Program-made: the position numbers and the translations under genes
The notes under the pieces: model-generated
Database searches by the model: none
Told to the model about the DNA's origin: nothing
What the model saw: the letters and a program-made list of their open reading frames with translations, nothing else
DNA from: Nymphaea colorata
Taxonomy: Eukaryota > Streptophyta > Magnoliopsida > Nymphaeales > Nymphaeaceae
Assembly: GCF_008831285.2 (NCBI RefSeq)
Contig: NC_045138.2
Span: 14,458,571-14,522,570 of the forward strand
DNA: 64,000 nt
Direction: 5' to 3'
Shown here: positions 35,286-45,549 of the stretch, one piece after another
Layout of the letters: every line of letters begins with the position of its first letter
How positions within the stretch are numbered: the first letter of the stretch is position 1

Positions 35286-35575
35286 ATGGATGTCAATGGT
35301 TTCCATTTGAATAGGATGTATTCTCCATCACATTTTTTTTTATGTTCACATCTTTGGATTCAAATTCAAACTTAAATACGATCTAAATCTGATATTGCAA
35401 TCCGAATTTGATTTGTATCTGGTTTTTACATTCACATCTGAGTTTGAATCTAAATTTTGACTAAATTATGCGTATTTTTAGAATGAGAGGGCATTGGATA
35501 TATGATATTGTTTGAAACTAACTCTGACCTAAATCCGATCGAATAGTTGTGTACATCTGAATCCGATAAGATGTC
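35284..35575. mobile_element. Degenerate hAT-MITE copy
   Basis: Starts TATGGATGTCAATGG, close to the TAGGGATGTCAA terminus of the intact element at 42531. It then has alternating AATCTGA/AATCCGA-type motifs, ending near CATCTGAATCCGATAAGATG. The right terminus is not preserved. Confidence 0.5.
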
Positions 35576-35937
35576 TTTTCTTAAATAACAAATCAGATCC
35601 AATTTCTTAATGGGACATTAATGCTTTTTTTTTTATAGATGATTTTTTGGAAACAGTTTGGTATGGTGTGCAGTTCAAATTAGAACATATAAGCTGCTCC
35701 GCTTCAAAATTGGTTGGCTTGGGATCATGCCAAAGAGTCTCTGTACGACAACAATGGCTCCTTAGAATTTCTGATCGTAATACAGGGGCCATCTGGTCCC
35801 ATGTCCATGAAATTTTGAAAAAAAAAACTGAAAAAACCTGTTAAAATTTTAAAACTTTTCAAGTAATTTGCCTTTATAAAAATTTTGAAGACTATTATTC
35901 AATTCCTGTAATATATATATATATATATATATATATA

Positions 35938-36233
35938 TTTCTGGCTCTACCCATATCGTGATATACAAGGAACCAGCAAAACTTGTATTGTCACACTTGT
36001 CCGCCTTCTTTATTTGAATTAACTTAAGAAACGAAGAGACGAATATAAATTGTATTCATATATATATATATATATATATATATAGATATATATATATATA
36101 TATATATATATATTTCTGGCTCTACCCATATCGTGATATACAAGGAACCAGCAAAACTTGTATTGTCACACTTGTCCGCCTTCTTTATTTGAATTAACTT
36201 AAGAAACGAAGAGACGAATATAAATTGTATTCT
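35938..36233. repeat. 120-bp duplication separated by TA microsatellite, period 176 bp
   Basis: The segment starting CTGGCTCTACCCATATCGTG at 35941 recurs from 36117 almost unchanged to AATATAAATTGTATTC. Each copy is preceded by an (AT)n run (35911-35938 and 36059-36112), so the repeated unit is TA-run plus 120 bp. Confidence 0.93.
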
Positions 36234-39200
36234 TATTCCTTCATTGAGCAACTCCCCTTACTTTCCGCCAAACAATCATTCATCCGACAAATCACAACTA
36301 GTCGATACTATATTTTTATTTTATCCAATAAAAGTCAGAAGGGCAGATTTCAGGATCTACGAATCTGAAATATTACTTGTACAATAAGCAGCTATTTTAA
36401 TATAATAACGGAGAAATGTTAAAATTAGACCACTACCTTTCGTAAATTACCATTTTTTTTCCCTTTTTATGATCGAGCGCCACCAAATCTTTCCAACTCC
36501 TCAGCCCACCAATTTCTGGGTGTTGGGCTATTTGATTCCCCTTTATTTATGCACAAAAAAGAAAAAAAAAAGGTTTAGATTGCCTGAGAAAATGGAAACT
36601 TTTGTGTAGAACTGTTGCTTTTTCAAATCAAAGTTTCAAGAGAGACGGTCACTCTGAAAGATAAAAGGCTAAAATTCATTTTGAAAAATCGACTGTCCTC
36701 TGGTCCCGTCCACTGCTCGACCATTATATAATCCACAGGTATGGCTAAAATATGAAAATGCCGTGAACCGAAAAAAAAAAAAAAAAGAAAAGAAACAAAA
36801 AGAAACCATATGAGAGGAAATTAGAAGAGTAAAAAAGTTAATTTTTTTTTTTATGAGGATGGCAATACTATTAAACAAAATAAAAACTACATCTCTGAAA
36901 ACAAACTAACGACTAAACTTTCACGGATAGGTGAATGAGACCAGCTACCCCACATTCTCAGGGCATGACAAAAATCACCTATCAACGAACAAAAGAAGAA
37001 AAAAAAATGCCCCCACATGTTAAAGTTAATAGGAGAGACCTCAAATCTACAACTCGAACATCATATGTTGCTTAGATGACTTGGAAAGAACATGCATGCA
37101 TGAATCAACTTTTCAAAAAGTTGGATGGCAGTCATCTTTCCTGACTCCTCAGCTTTCCCAGCCCCTGTTTCAACTTTTCCAAGCAGCTGATTCGGTTCAG
37201 AGAACCGCTTATATATATTTGACAACAGTCGTAATCTCACCTGTCTATCTAATTCTCTCCCTCAGGCAGGCCCATCGCTACCATTATCTTACTGTTTGAA
37301 GGAAATTTGAACGATGCGTCGCCGGCACAAAGACGTGCCATTCTGGGTTATCATCAAACACCAAAACAACAGGCCATTCCTCTGTTGCCTTCTTCCTTAT
37401 CTAATCAATCTGTCCCTTTCAAATAATCGCACTGTCGCACATTTCTTTTTTCTTTCTCTAACTCATCAATACATATGTATATGTTGATGTATTTCATGAG
37501 CTTAGTTGATCCAAATATGATCTACAGAAACTACTTTGTTCCTCTCTTTTGCATGAAATTTTTCCATTTTTTTTGGGTAGAGGAGTTGAACTGTATTTGA
37601 GCAGTAGGTAGCTCATGCTAACCCTAATTCTGTGCAGTAGGTGGGTGACGCAGACATCCGAACTGCGCTACAATATTATGCGGGTAAGTAATAGCCGCAG
37701 TTGCTTTTAAACCGCCACTTTATTTTGTTGACCAGCAGTGCACTCCGCAAGGATAATGCTCTATCGGTAACAATAGTAGTGGAGCAAAAGAAAATTTCAT
37801 CAGTTTTTTAAATTTTGATTAGGACCGAAATATCATTTTTCAAAATTTTCATATAAAACAAGTGATTTTTTAAAAATTTACATGTATTAAAAAAAAATTA
37901 AGGTGGGGCCAGCGTCCATATGGGCCTACCTTGGTTCTGCCCCTAGCAACAAGTGCATGCTCAGTCTGCGGGCCTCAACCTGCCATCAACTAGCTGTGAT
38001 TTCTTATTTATATGACAAGTCATGTAGGGTGGAGCTATGAATTTTTTATTAAGTCGAATTATAGTTTCAAAATTTTAACAGAAAAATGGCCCTGAGAGAC
38101 TTGGTGTCATATAAGAGGCTACGTCTAATTTATGCAAGTCCGATGCCAGCAGATTGAATTCAATCCTGTTAGATTCCTTTTTGAAGCCCACAGCAGCAAT
38201 AGAGTACTTGCTATTTTCAATCAAACAGATCATAGATTTAAAAAATAAATTTGCGGCCTAGCAAGACTCCATCAAGAGGGTCGCCATGCGCTTCAAACTG
38301 GGCTCAGGTTCGATTAGGTCGTACTAATGAGCTCATCATTCAAATAAACAATAACATTAACAAACAATTCATAATTAAGCAGAGCAAGAAGCTGGCATTA
38401 GCTCATTTGCTTGGACATACAAGCAACATAATCTTATATATAATCAAACAAGGTAGTGGTTGGATTATATATCTATAGTTAGCCGGAAACTTTTGTAGAT
38501 AGATCCAAAAAGCTGCAGTACCCAATTTTATAGACAATCAACCAAATCAACAACCAAGATGAAACAGGGACAAGGACAGCCAATATTTCAAAATGCTTGC
38601 ATGAAAAATATGATTTATTCATACTTGACACACAATATTATATATGCAAAATATTATCTATGCAGCTCATTAGCTCTGAGGGGCATAATAAGTCGGTGAA
38701 AATATGATCGTTAGTATTATATATTTGTGGACCGCAAATATTTGATTGATAAATTCGAGATAAGTTTTTTTATTAATTACGTTTTCTGAAAATAAAAAAC
38801 CTATTTAAATCGATTAAATAACCAGAAAACGGAAGAAATCTAAAGGAAGGTATCGGTCCGAGCATAGAGTCGAGTTGCTGTCTCTCCTCGTGCCAACTCA
38901 TGCCTTCCAAGAGAAGGAGGCGGCTCCTTATCCCTCTACGTGGGCCCGTTCCTGAAGCCCACGTGTACTTGCTTATGGCCAAGGAACACGTGGACCCCGA
39001 TAGAAGGACGACCTCCTCTTTTAGGACAAGCCGCTGTCATATACACGACTCATCGATTTGAAGCTTAAAGTTGGAGTGCTTCGTGTGATAAGAGGGTCCA
39101 TTAAGCACGCTCATTCTTATCACGTACTAAATCAGATTTCTCAAAAAAGGCAGGAGATTACATATGTTAAAGCCATCGACACATAAATTCTCATTGAATG

Positions 39201-39700
39201 GGCTCGCACTTCGTTTATTCTATTAAAAAATATCGTTTTCCTTTTAAGTTGATAGCTTCATACGGGCTTCATAAATTCGTCAACAACAATAAAGCAAGAA
39301 GAAGAACGAGTTTGAAAGCAAAAACGAGATGTCAAAAGATCGACCAACCAAAGCTTAGCTTCTGTCTCAATCTTCAACGTAAGAATGAGAAAGCAGGAGG
39401 ATTAAAAGAAGAGAGAGCGAGTTGAGAATTAAAAAGAAAGGAAGGGAAGAAAGTCAAGGGACACATTCACTGGTTCACCTGCTACGTACGCAGGGTGGCG
39501 TCGTTTCCTTCTCTCTCCCGCCCTCCCAACTTCCCCGCCTCAACGGGTAACCGCACCCACCGAACCAGACAACAACCAGAAGGAAGAGAGAAAGGAGAAC
39601 CCAACACGCCATCGATTCCTCCCCTCCGTCCCAGGCGTCCCTCTCAAACAGAACCACCCTTAAATCCCTCCCCCTCCTCAACTCCCCAACGCCTCCCCCG
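36234..39700. other. Intergenic AT-rich spacer, no gene recognised
   Basis: Poly-A/poly-T runs occur near 36555, 36770 and 36842. At 37798-37945 there is an AT-rich repeat ending GGTTCTGCCCCTAG (reverse complement TAGGGGCAGAACC, a hAT-like terminus); related AT-rich pieces occur at 29305-29480 and 38026-38090. A purine-rich stretch followed by a C-rich stretch (39400-39690) leads into the LysM promoter. I find no convincing coding region. Confidence 0.5.
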
Positions 39701-39707
39701 ACCCTCT

Positions 39708-39725
39708 TATATATATATATGTATA
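39708..39725 (+). promoter_or_regulatory. TATA-box region of the LysM gene
   Basis: TATATATATATATGTATA lies 60-80 bp before the start codon, after a C-rich tract. This position would give a short 5' leader of about 40-50 nt. Confidence 0.5.
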
Positions 39726-39785
39726 TAGAGAAGGGGTCTCACCAAAATCCCCACCAGAAAAGAATCGACGCCAAGAACAAAGAAG

Positions 39786-40133
39786 ATGACCATGGCGAAA
39801 TCGGCAGCGGCGCCGGCGTCTCTTTCCTGGTGTTTCTCAGCGGCGGTTCTGGCTTTTATGATGCTCTGCTGCGTGGGGTCCGAGCAGAGAGGGTTGAGAG
39901 GGGAGAAGATGATGATGATGGCGATGATGGACGGGCACCAGCAGAACGGGCATGGCGGGGAGCAGGAGCGGGCGTGCGATGAGATATATGTGGTTGGGGA
40001 CGGGGAGACTCTGCACACCATCAGCGAGAAGTGCGGCGACCCTTTCATCGTCGAGAACAACCCGCATATTCAAGACCCCGATGACGTTTTCCCTGGCCTG
40101 GTTATAAAGATCACGCCCTTCCATGGTCGATAA
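39786..40133 (+). CDS. Small secreted single-LysM-domain protein
   Basis: A 115-residue intronless frame. Residues 13-31 are hydrophobic (LSWCFSAAVLAFMMLCCVG), a likely signal peptide, so the product is expected to be extracellular. Residues 42-48 are a methionine-rich linker (MMMMAMM, from an ATG run). The LysM domain spans about 67-110: YVVGDGETLHTISEKCGDP, then NPHIQDPDDVFPGLVIKI, with C64 and C83 as a candidate disulphide pair. LysM domains bind N-acetylglucosamine-containing glycans. Plants have a conserved family of such short proteins with one C-terminal LysM and no kinase or GPI region; their function is not established. A second ATG at 39792 has the better context (ACCATGGCG) and may be the true start (113 residues). 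The stop is TAA at 40131-40133. The gene looks intact. Confidence 0.9.
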   Translation: MTMAKSAAAPASLSWCFSAAVLAFMMLCCVGSEQRGLRGEKMMMMAMMDGHQQNGHGGEQERACDEIYVVGDGETLHTISEKCGDPFIVENNPHIQDPDDVFPGLVIKITPFHGR

Positions 40134-42522
40134 CTTCGATAGTTCTTTTGGTTTAATACGGTAATTTAGTGCTTCCTCTGCTTTTTTGTAGCTATGTATA
40201 TGCAAGCGAGTTGGAGGGAGAGTTTTCTTTGTTGTCTGAGTTTGATAATCCGCTTTCCTCCTCTTGCTGTTGATTGTATACTGTAAATTAAAGATATAGA
40301 ATAATAATAATCTTCTTCTTCTTCTTCTTCCATCTCATTACTTTGCTTCTTTGTGTACATGAGTCGAGAAGATGTTCGCAGACAATCCAAGAAAAAAGGG
40401 TTGGCTTTCATGGCGGCCAACGATTGTGTTCTATGCAGATAAAAATTCCCTTTTACCACAAAAGATTATATTTCTTGTATATATCTTCATATTTGAATAC
40501 ATAAACAGCTCTTGTCTGCCACAAAAGATTACGTTTCTTTGAGAAGTAAAAAGTTTTATCAAAACCTGGAAACAGTATTAGATACTTGGCTCAGAAGAAG
40601 AACATCGAACGTGACGCTGCACCTGGAAAGAGGTAAAGTAGTTTGAGTTGTTCTGACACGTAGACAGTTGCTGAACGGAGGTGTCCGTCGGAGACAGTGT
40701 TGGATTCGATTGGATCTGAACCGAGAAAAGCGAGACTTGATCAGAATTCAATTAGTAATGGTTTTGCGTATGAAAATTTTTATTGAATTGCAGTTCAAAC
40801 AAAATCTCTCTCTTGGATGTGGCTTCTCTTACGATATTAAGATTAAATGGATCTGGATCTGGATCTGGGTCTGATATTGTAACACCTTTTAAGGAGGTTT
40901 GCATTTAGACCATCCAATTTTTTTGAGGGTGACCTCGATAATTTAGATTAATTCATGTTATGTAAGCCATCGGCAAACTGCGGCTACCTAGATATTATAT
41001 CGGATCCAATGAGACTAAGAATCAATGCGAAAATTGACCAGTCACAGCAGTCCTGAGATTTGAAATCCGATCGGATCAGATCTTTATGGATCTCGCGGAT
41101 CAATTTTCAAGAACGAGCTGCAAAATGGTCCGAACTCCTCCAGAAATCAAAAACCCGATTTGAACTTTTAGCACGTATTGTTAGCAGAGCTGTATATATA
41201 GATTTGCATCACTTAAATCCCACAGGAAAGCTGAAATATTACCGTGAAATTTCAGTTCAAAGTCTCATAATTTCCTGAATTATCTCAAAGTTGGGACTTG
41301 AAACATGGTATCTAATCAAAGGACAATATTTTTCTGAGTTAGCATTGATCTTTAAGCATCAATGTCATTGAAACTCCTCCCTTTTGGATCTCGAACTTAA
41401 TATCTTTTCAATTCAACTCTCATATATATATATATATATATGTTAATGTAATTTGAAACCAAACTTTTGAACTTTAAAGGTAAGATTCTGGTGTTTAGTT
41501 GATGCATTAAAGGTTGGTCACCTTTCGCGGCTCACGAGTTGAGGAGTTGAATGGGAGAAATTCTAAACAAATCAGCGATGGCGAGCGGCGGTGGGTCAAG
41601 TCAGACCACATCTTCACCTAACGATTCTTCTGGGCTGCTGACTGCGAGGGTGACTTTAAGAGTCAAGCCACAAATCCAAGACCGCCTTTTGGGATTTGAC
41701 CTTCTGATGCAACAACCACATACAGGCATTTTACCCTATGATGCAACACTCGTTGCACCAGCCAACGACCCTTGGACCCCGTGGAAAGACGGTGGGGGCA
41801 TGGTTTCTCGTTCCCGTTGACTTTACGAGGCGGTGTTTGATGAGGTCATTTAAATTCTCATCTTTTGATGAAATAAAAATTGAGTTTTCAGACCAAAATT
41901 TTTTATTTCATAATTAGAAGCTTCTTTTTTAATCAAAATTCTAAATTGTAATTCTGCATTACTAATGGTACAATTATGATTTCAGAATTTTAAAATTCTT
42001 TTCATCTATGTCTAGAACACGTGTAGTAAAGGTTTTAATTCATTAATTTTGGAACTTAAATTACTGTTTTGTCAAACACGTCATTTTCAATTTTGGAATC
42101 ACAATTCTTGAGTATCAAACACGGGAAACTAGAACTGAAATTTTCATTCCAATTCTAGTTTGAAGCGGAATTTTGTTTCTATATAACTTTAATTCTATTC
42201 ATCGTTTAAAAATCAAACCGTGGATTGGCTTTCTACCTGTCACTAACCTGACTAGTTATGTCAAACCCTTCCAGGCTCATGCGGAGTGGATTTTTTCTCC
42301 CCCCAAAACTTATGACTTAACCACTCAAGTTGGTTATTTTTTTGTGAATCAATCAGGTAACTCTTGCAAGGCTTCACGAGTTCCGGCCGGCGGTGTAAAG
42401 AGTTCAGGGGTAGTTGGATCAGATCCAAGTTTGAGTCAATGGAACTCAAATGAATTTGGATTCACATTAGGACCCGTTTTTTTGTAAATGAATTTGCAGG
42501 ATTTGACATGATCCGGCATTCG
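40134..42522. other. LysM 3' flank and intergenic spacer
   Basis: Contains a (CTT)n run at about 40310-40329, a short GGATCT repeat near 40847-40868, and an (AT)n run near 41421-41440. An 89-codon frame from 41551 (Ser/Gly-rich start, MASGGGSSQTTSSPNDSSG) has coding-like composition, but I recognise no domain. I do not call it a gene. Confidence 0.5.
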
Positions 42523-42530
42523 CTTCTGAT

Positions 42531-42968
42531 TAGGGATGTCAATATATCAGATTTGAATCGGATATCCGACCGATCCGATCCGAAAAAACGGTTATGGATA
42601 AAAAATTAATATCAGATTAAGAAATCGGATCGGATTCGGATTTAATAAATGACATCCGATTGGATTCAGATTCGAACATACATGAATATCGGATCGGACT
42701 CGGATACGGATTCGGATCGGATTCAATTCTAGACAAATATCATCTATCTAATACTTGAAAAATGGCAAAATCCGGTTCAAAATTCGGATTCGGATTCAGA
42801 TATAAATATAAAAATCGGATTCAGATTGTAAAATCGGATTTCGGATTCGGATATGACTTTGCTGTATCTGAATTCGAATCCAAATCTGAATCCGAATATA
42901 TGAATATCCGAAAAAACGGATATGGTTGAAGATGTATCCGATCCGAATCAGATCGGTTGACATCCCTA
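42531..42968. mobile_element. hAT-type MITE, 438 bp, with TIRs and 8-bp TSD
   Basis: Exact 12-bp terminal inverted repeats: TAGGGATGTCAA at 42531-42542 and TTGACATCCCTA at 42957-42968. They are flanked by 8-bp duplications CTTCTGAT (42523-42530) and CTTCTCAT (42969-42976), 7 of 8 identical. An 8-bp target duplication with a TAGGG-type end is characteristic of the hAT superfamily. The interior is made of many copies of CGGATTCGGAT / ATCCGAATC in both orientations, with no coding capacity, so the element depends on a transposase elsewhere. Degenerate relatives occur at 35284, 52386, 54090, 61725 and 62391. Confidence 0.92.
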
Positions 42969-42976
42969 CTTCTCAT

Positions 42977-43627
42977 AGGTCACATCTTTTCCGGATCTCA
43001 GTTGGATGATTTCCTTATCAGATCCGATCCAACTAAGATACTCGAAATCTTAATTTAAGATAGATGGTCGTTCTAATTGAGTTCGTATCATGTCAATTGC
43101 TGTATTGGGTTGATAGGAACTAAAGAACCATGGGATTCTTCCAAATCCTTGTTTGGAAGTTGAAGTTGTTGGTTTTTGGCACCTTAAGAATTCTCTTCCA
43201 ATCAATTCTAAATATTCATATATTTGAGAAGATATCATCTTTTTTCATATTAAACATTGCTACATTTGAACTCATCCTTTTTTTCGTATTCATTATTGCT
43301 ATATTTCGTCAGTTCATTTCCGTTTATAAAGAGGAATTCACTTTTCTTGAGAAAAACATGATGCATAACAGAGGAATTGATTCTGATTATTGTGTCACTG
43401 GTTGCTGTGCTCTTGATCTGCAAAAGTTTATCCTCGAAATAAATGACATTCCATCTATTATACACCATCTGTATCGAAGTGTTCTTCAAGAATAAGTATA
43501 TTGTTTGTCATCAGAACATACTCACGGATACGCAGATATATTTTGACTTTCTGCAGACGAATGCTTCAAACCTCCGTCCATGTTACTCATGGATCAATGT
43601 TTGCATGATCCGTGGAGGCAGGTCTGT
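42977..43627. other. AT-rich spacer, no gene recognised
   Basis: A 121-codon frame from 43130 is rich in Phe/Ile because of AT composition and matches nothing I know. The opposite strand is also open, which argues for compositional chance. Confidence 0.5.
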
Positions 43628-43910
43628 AGATGAGTCTAAGTCGAGCTTGATCTTGGATAGCTAGACTTTACTTGACTCGTATATTGTTCGGCTCAAGCTC
43701 GAGCTTGATAGACCGAGTCTCTACTCAAACTCTGAGTCATTTAAGCTTGTTTACAACTCATTTGACTTGATCCTTTTTCTTAAGTTTTTGAAAATTTGAA
43801 AAGAAAAAAAAAACTAAGTTAAACAAGTTTACTCAGTTTAATCGAGTTGATTTCAAGTAACTCGAACTCAACTCATTGTAAGTTCGAGTTTACAATTAAG
43901 CTCGACTGAA
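43628..43910. mobile_element. Degenerate GAGTCGAG-type (hAT-like) repeat
   Basis: Contains GAGTCTAAGTCGAGC, GGCTCAAGCTCGAGCTTG, CGAGTTGA, AACTCGAACTCAACTC and AAGCTCGACTG spread over about 280 bp in both orientations. The motif family is the one at 22585-22765, but more mutated. No termini or target duplication could be defined. Confidence 0.4.
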
Positions 43911-44970
43911 AAACGAAAGAGAAACTTCAATAGAGGAAGTAACTGAGGGAGTCACCATTCGTGAAAAAAAAAACAAGTGATTTACTTGGGTGGTAATTAA
44001 AGAATCATGAAACTGCAGGATTTCTTGAGTTCGCTTCAGTTTGATCTCTGGTTAATTAAACACAGGAGACTTTGGTGCTTGTCCTGGTAAAGATTCTTTG
44101 ACTTCCACAAAAAAAGATAACACTACCTTGAAATCTTGTACTGTGGGAGGTGACTGTAGCCACACTAACAGGAAATTAATAAACCAATGGAGCAAGATCG
44201 TCCATCCCCAAGAGCTGTTTCATTCTCCATTATCGAACAAAAGACACCCAGAATTTTCTATCTAAGCACTTAAGACTAAACAAAGTTTTAAACTGAGAAC
44301 CGCAGAAGAGGAACCAGGAAAAATGATGTTCTGTGGAATAATTTGAAAGAAGACGGAAATTCACTGAAGCAATTCTACTGAAACCGTCGGTATTGATTTC
44401 TTCGAAACCATTGTCGCCCACCCCTCCTCGGGTTGGCCCCGAGCGGAGCCCGATTCCCAAGCATTTGTTTTAGATAATCAATGCTTTTGTTTCCTAGATT
44501 TAAGGCCTTCTTAAATGAAGATTGCTTCAAGAGTCAATGCTGCCAGATTACACTGTTTCAAAAGTCAAAATTTTCCGAGAAAATGCGTGTCAGTTCGCGG
44601 GCGAGGGGCAGTTGGGATATTAATATGTGCATCGCCGCCGGCCATCGCCGGAGTCAGCCCCATTGATCGATCGCAAACAAGCTTCCTGCCTCGAAGAAAA
44701 TCCAATGCTTATTTTGCAACTTCAACTCTCGCCTGGTTGAACAAAGTCAACTGCGGCTCCAAGAACATTTGAGAAGGAATGGCCGACAAAAGAAGAGAAC
44801 AGATTAATTTGAATAAGAAACTAAGAGTACAAGTTAAGCAATCATCTGCCCATCTAAGTTTGTGAAATCCAATCAGACGATTCATCAATTAAATATTTAA
44901 CGAATAATTTTTTAGAACATATATTTTATATATATATATATATATAAAAGGTCCGGGCCTCAAAACAAAG
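43911..44970. other. Spacer with one GC-richer open frame
   Basis: The frame 44515-44772 (85 codons) has normal amino-acid composition. Residues 27-50 are Val/Gly/Ala-rich (GRGAVGILICASPPAIAGVS), reminiscent of a plastid or thylakoid targeting region, but I cannot name a family. It could be a lone first exon or a fragment. Ends with (TA)n at about 44925-44946. Confidence 0.3.
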
Positions 44971-45292
44971 AAAGAGGGATATGGCGAAATTGGTAGACGC
45001 TACGGACTTGATTGAATTGAGCCTTGGTATGGAAACCCACTCAGTGGTAACTTCCAAATTCAAAGGAACCCTCAAATTAAAAATGGGCAATCTTGAGCCA
45101 AATCCTGTTTACAGAAAGCAAAAGTGTTCTTTTCCTAGAAAGCCAGAATTAAAGGTGCAGAGACTCAATGGAAGCTGTTCCAATGAATGGGGTTGAGGGG
45201 TTGGTATAAGAATCTATCCATCGGAACTTTGAGGATGATCCTATGTACTGAAATATGAAACGATTAATCACAACTCGAATCCTTATTTTTTT
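44971..45292 (+). pseudogene. Nuclear plastid DNA insert: trnL(UAA) 5' exon and group I intron
   Basis: 44976-45009 corresponds to the 5' half of plastid trnL(UAA) (GATATGGCGAAATTGGTAGA, then CGCTACGGACTT). It is followed by the 5' part of the trnL group I intron: GAGCCTTGGTATGGAAACC, GTGGTAACTTCCAAATTC, AAAAATGGGCAATC, TGAGCCAAATCCTG and GGTGCAGAGACTCAATGGAAG are its conserved landmarks in order. Similarity continues through CTGAAATATGAAACGATTAA and AATCCTTATTTTTTT to about 45292. The 3' exon and the end of the intron are absent and several conserved positions are changed, so it cannot make a tRNA. It is a plastid-to-nucleus transfer (NUPT), possibly via mitochondrial DNA. It is flanked on both sides by (TA)n runs. 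Confidence 0.9.

Positions 45293-45325
<33 letters not shown>
45293..45325. repeat. (TA)n microsatellite
   Basis: Alternating AT for about 33 bp at the right border of the plastid-derived insert. Confidence 0.95.
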
Positions 45326-45326
<1 letters not shown>

Positions 45327-45327
<1 letters not shown>

Positions 45328-45549
45328 AAACCACTTGGGTAAAGGAAGAACTAAACTCTTATATTCATGTTGTTTTCAACAAAATATGAACTTTCTAATG
45401 TGTTCATAAACACTAATTTAATATGAATCATGAGTGATACCAAACCACTTGGATAAAGGAAGAACCAGACCTCTTATATTCATGTTGTTTTAAACAAAAT
45501 ATGAACTTTCTAATGTGTTCATAAACACTAATTAAATATGAATCATGCT
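45327..45549. repeat. Tandem duplication, period 114 bp
   Basis: AAACCACTTGGGTAAAGGAA... at 45328 recurs as AAACCACTTGGATAAAGGAA... at about 45442, continuing to AATATGAATCATG in both copies with few changes. It starts directly after the TA run next to the plastid insert. Confidence 0.92.

Noticed and set aside
43130-43495. 121-codon hydrophobic frame that could suggest a membrane protein
   Set aside because: Phe/Ile richness follows from AT content, the complementary strand has an overlapping open frame, and no family is recognised.
44976-45009. Functional tRNA-Leu gene
   Set aside because: Only the 5' half and part of the group I intron are present. The 3' half is missing, so it is a plastid-derived pseudogene.
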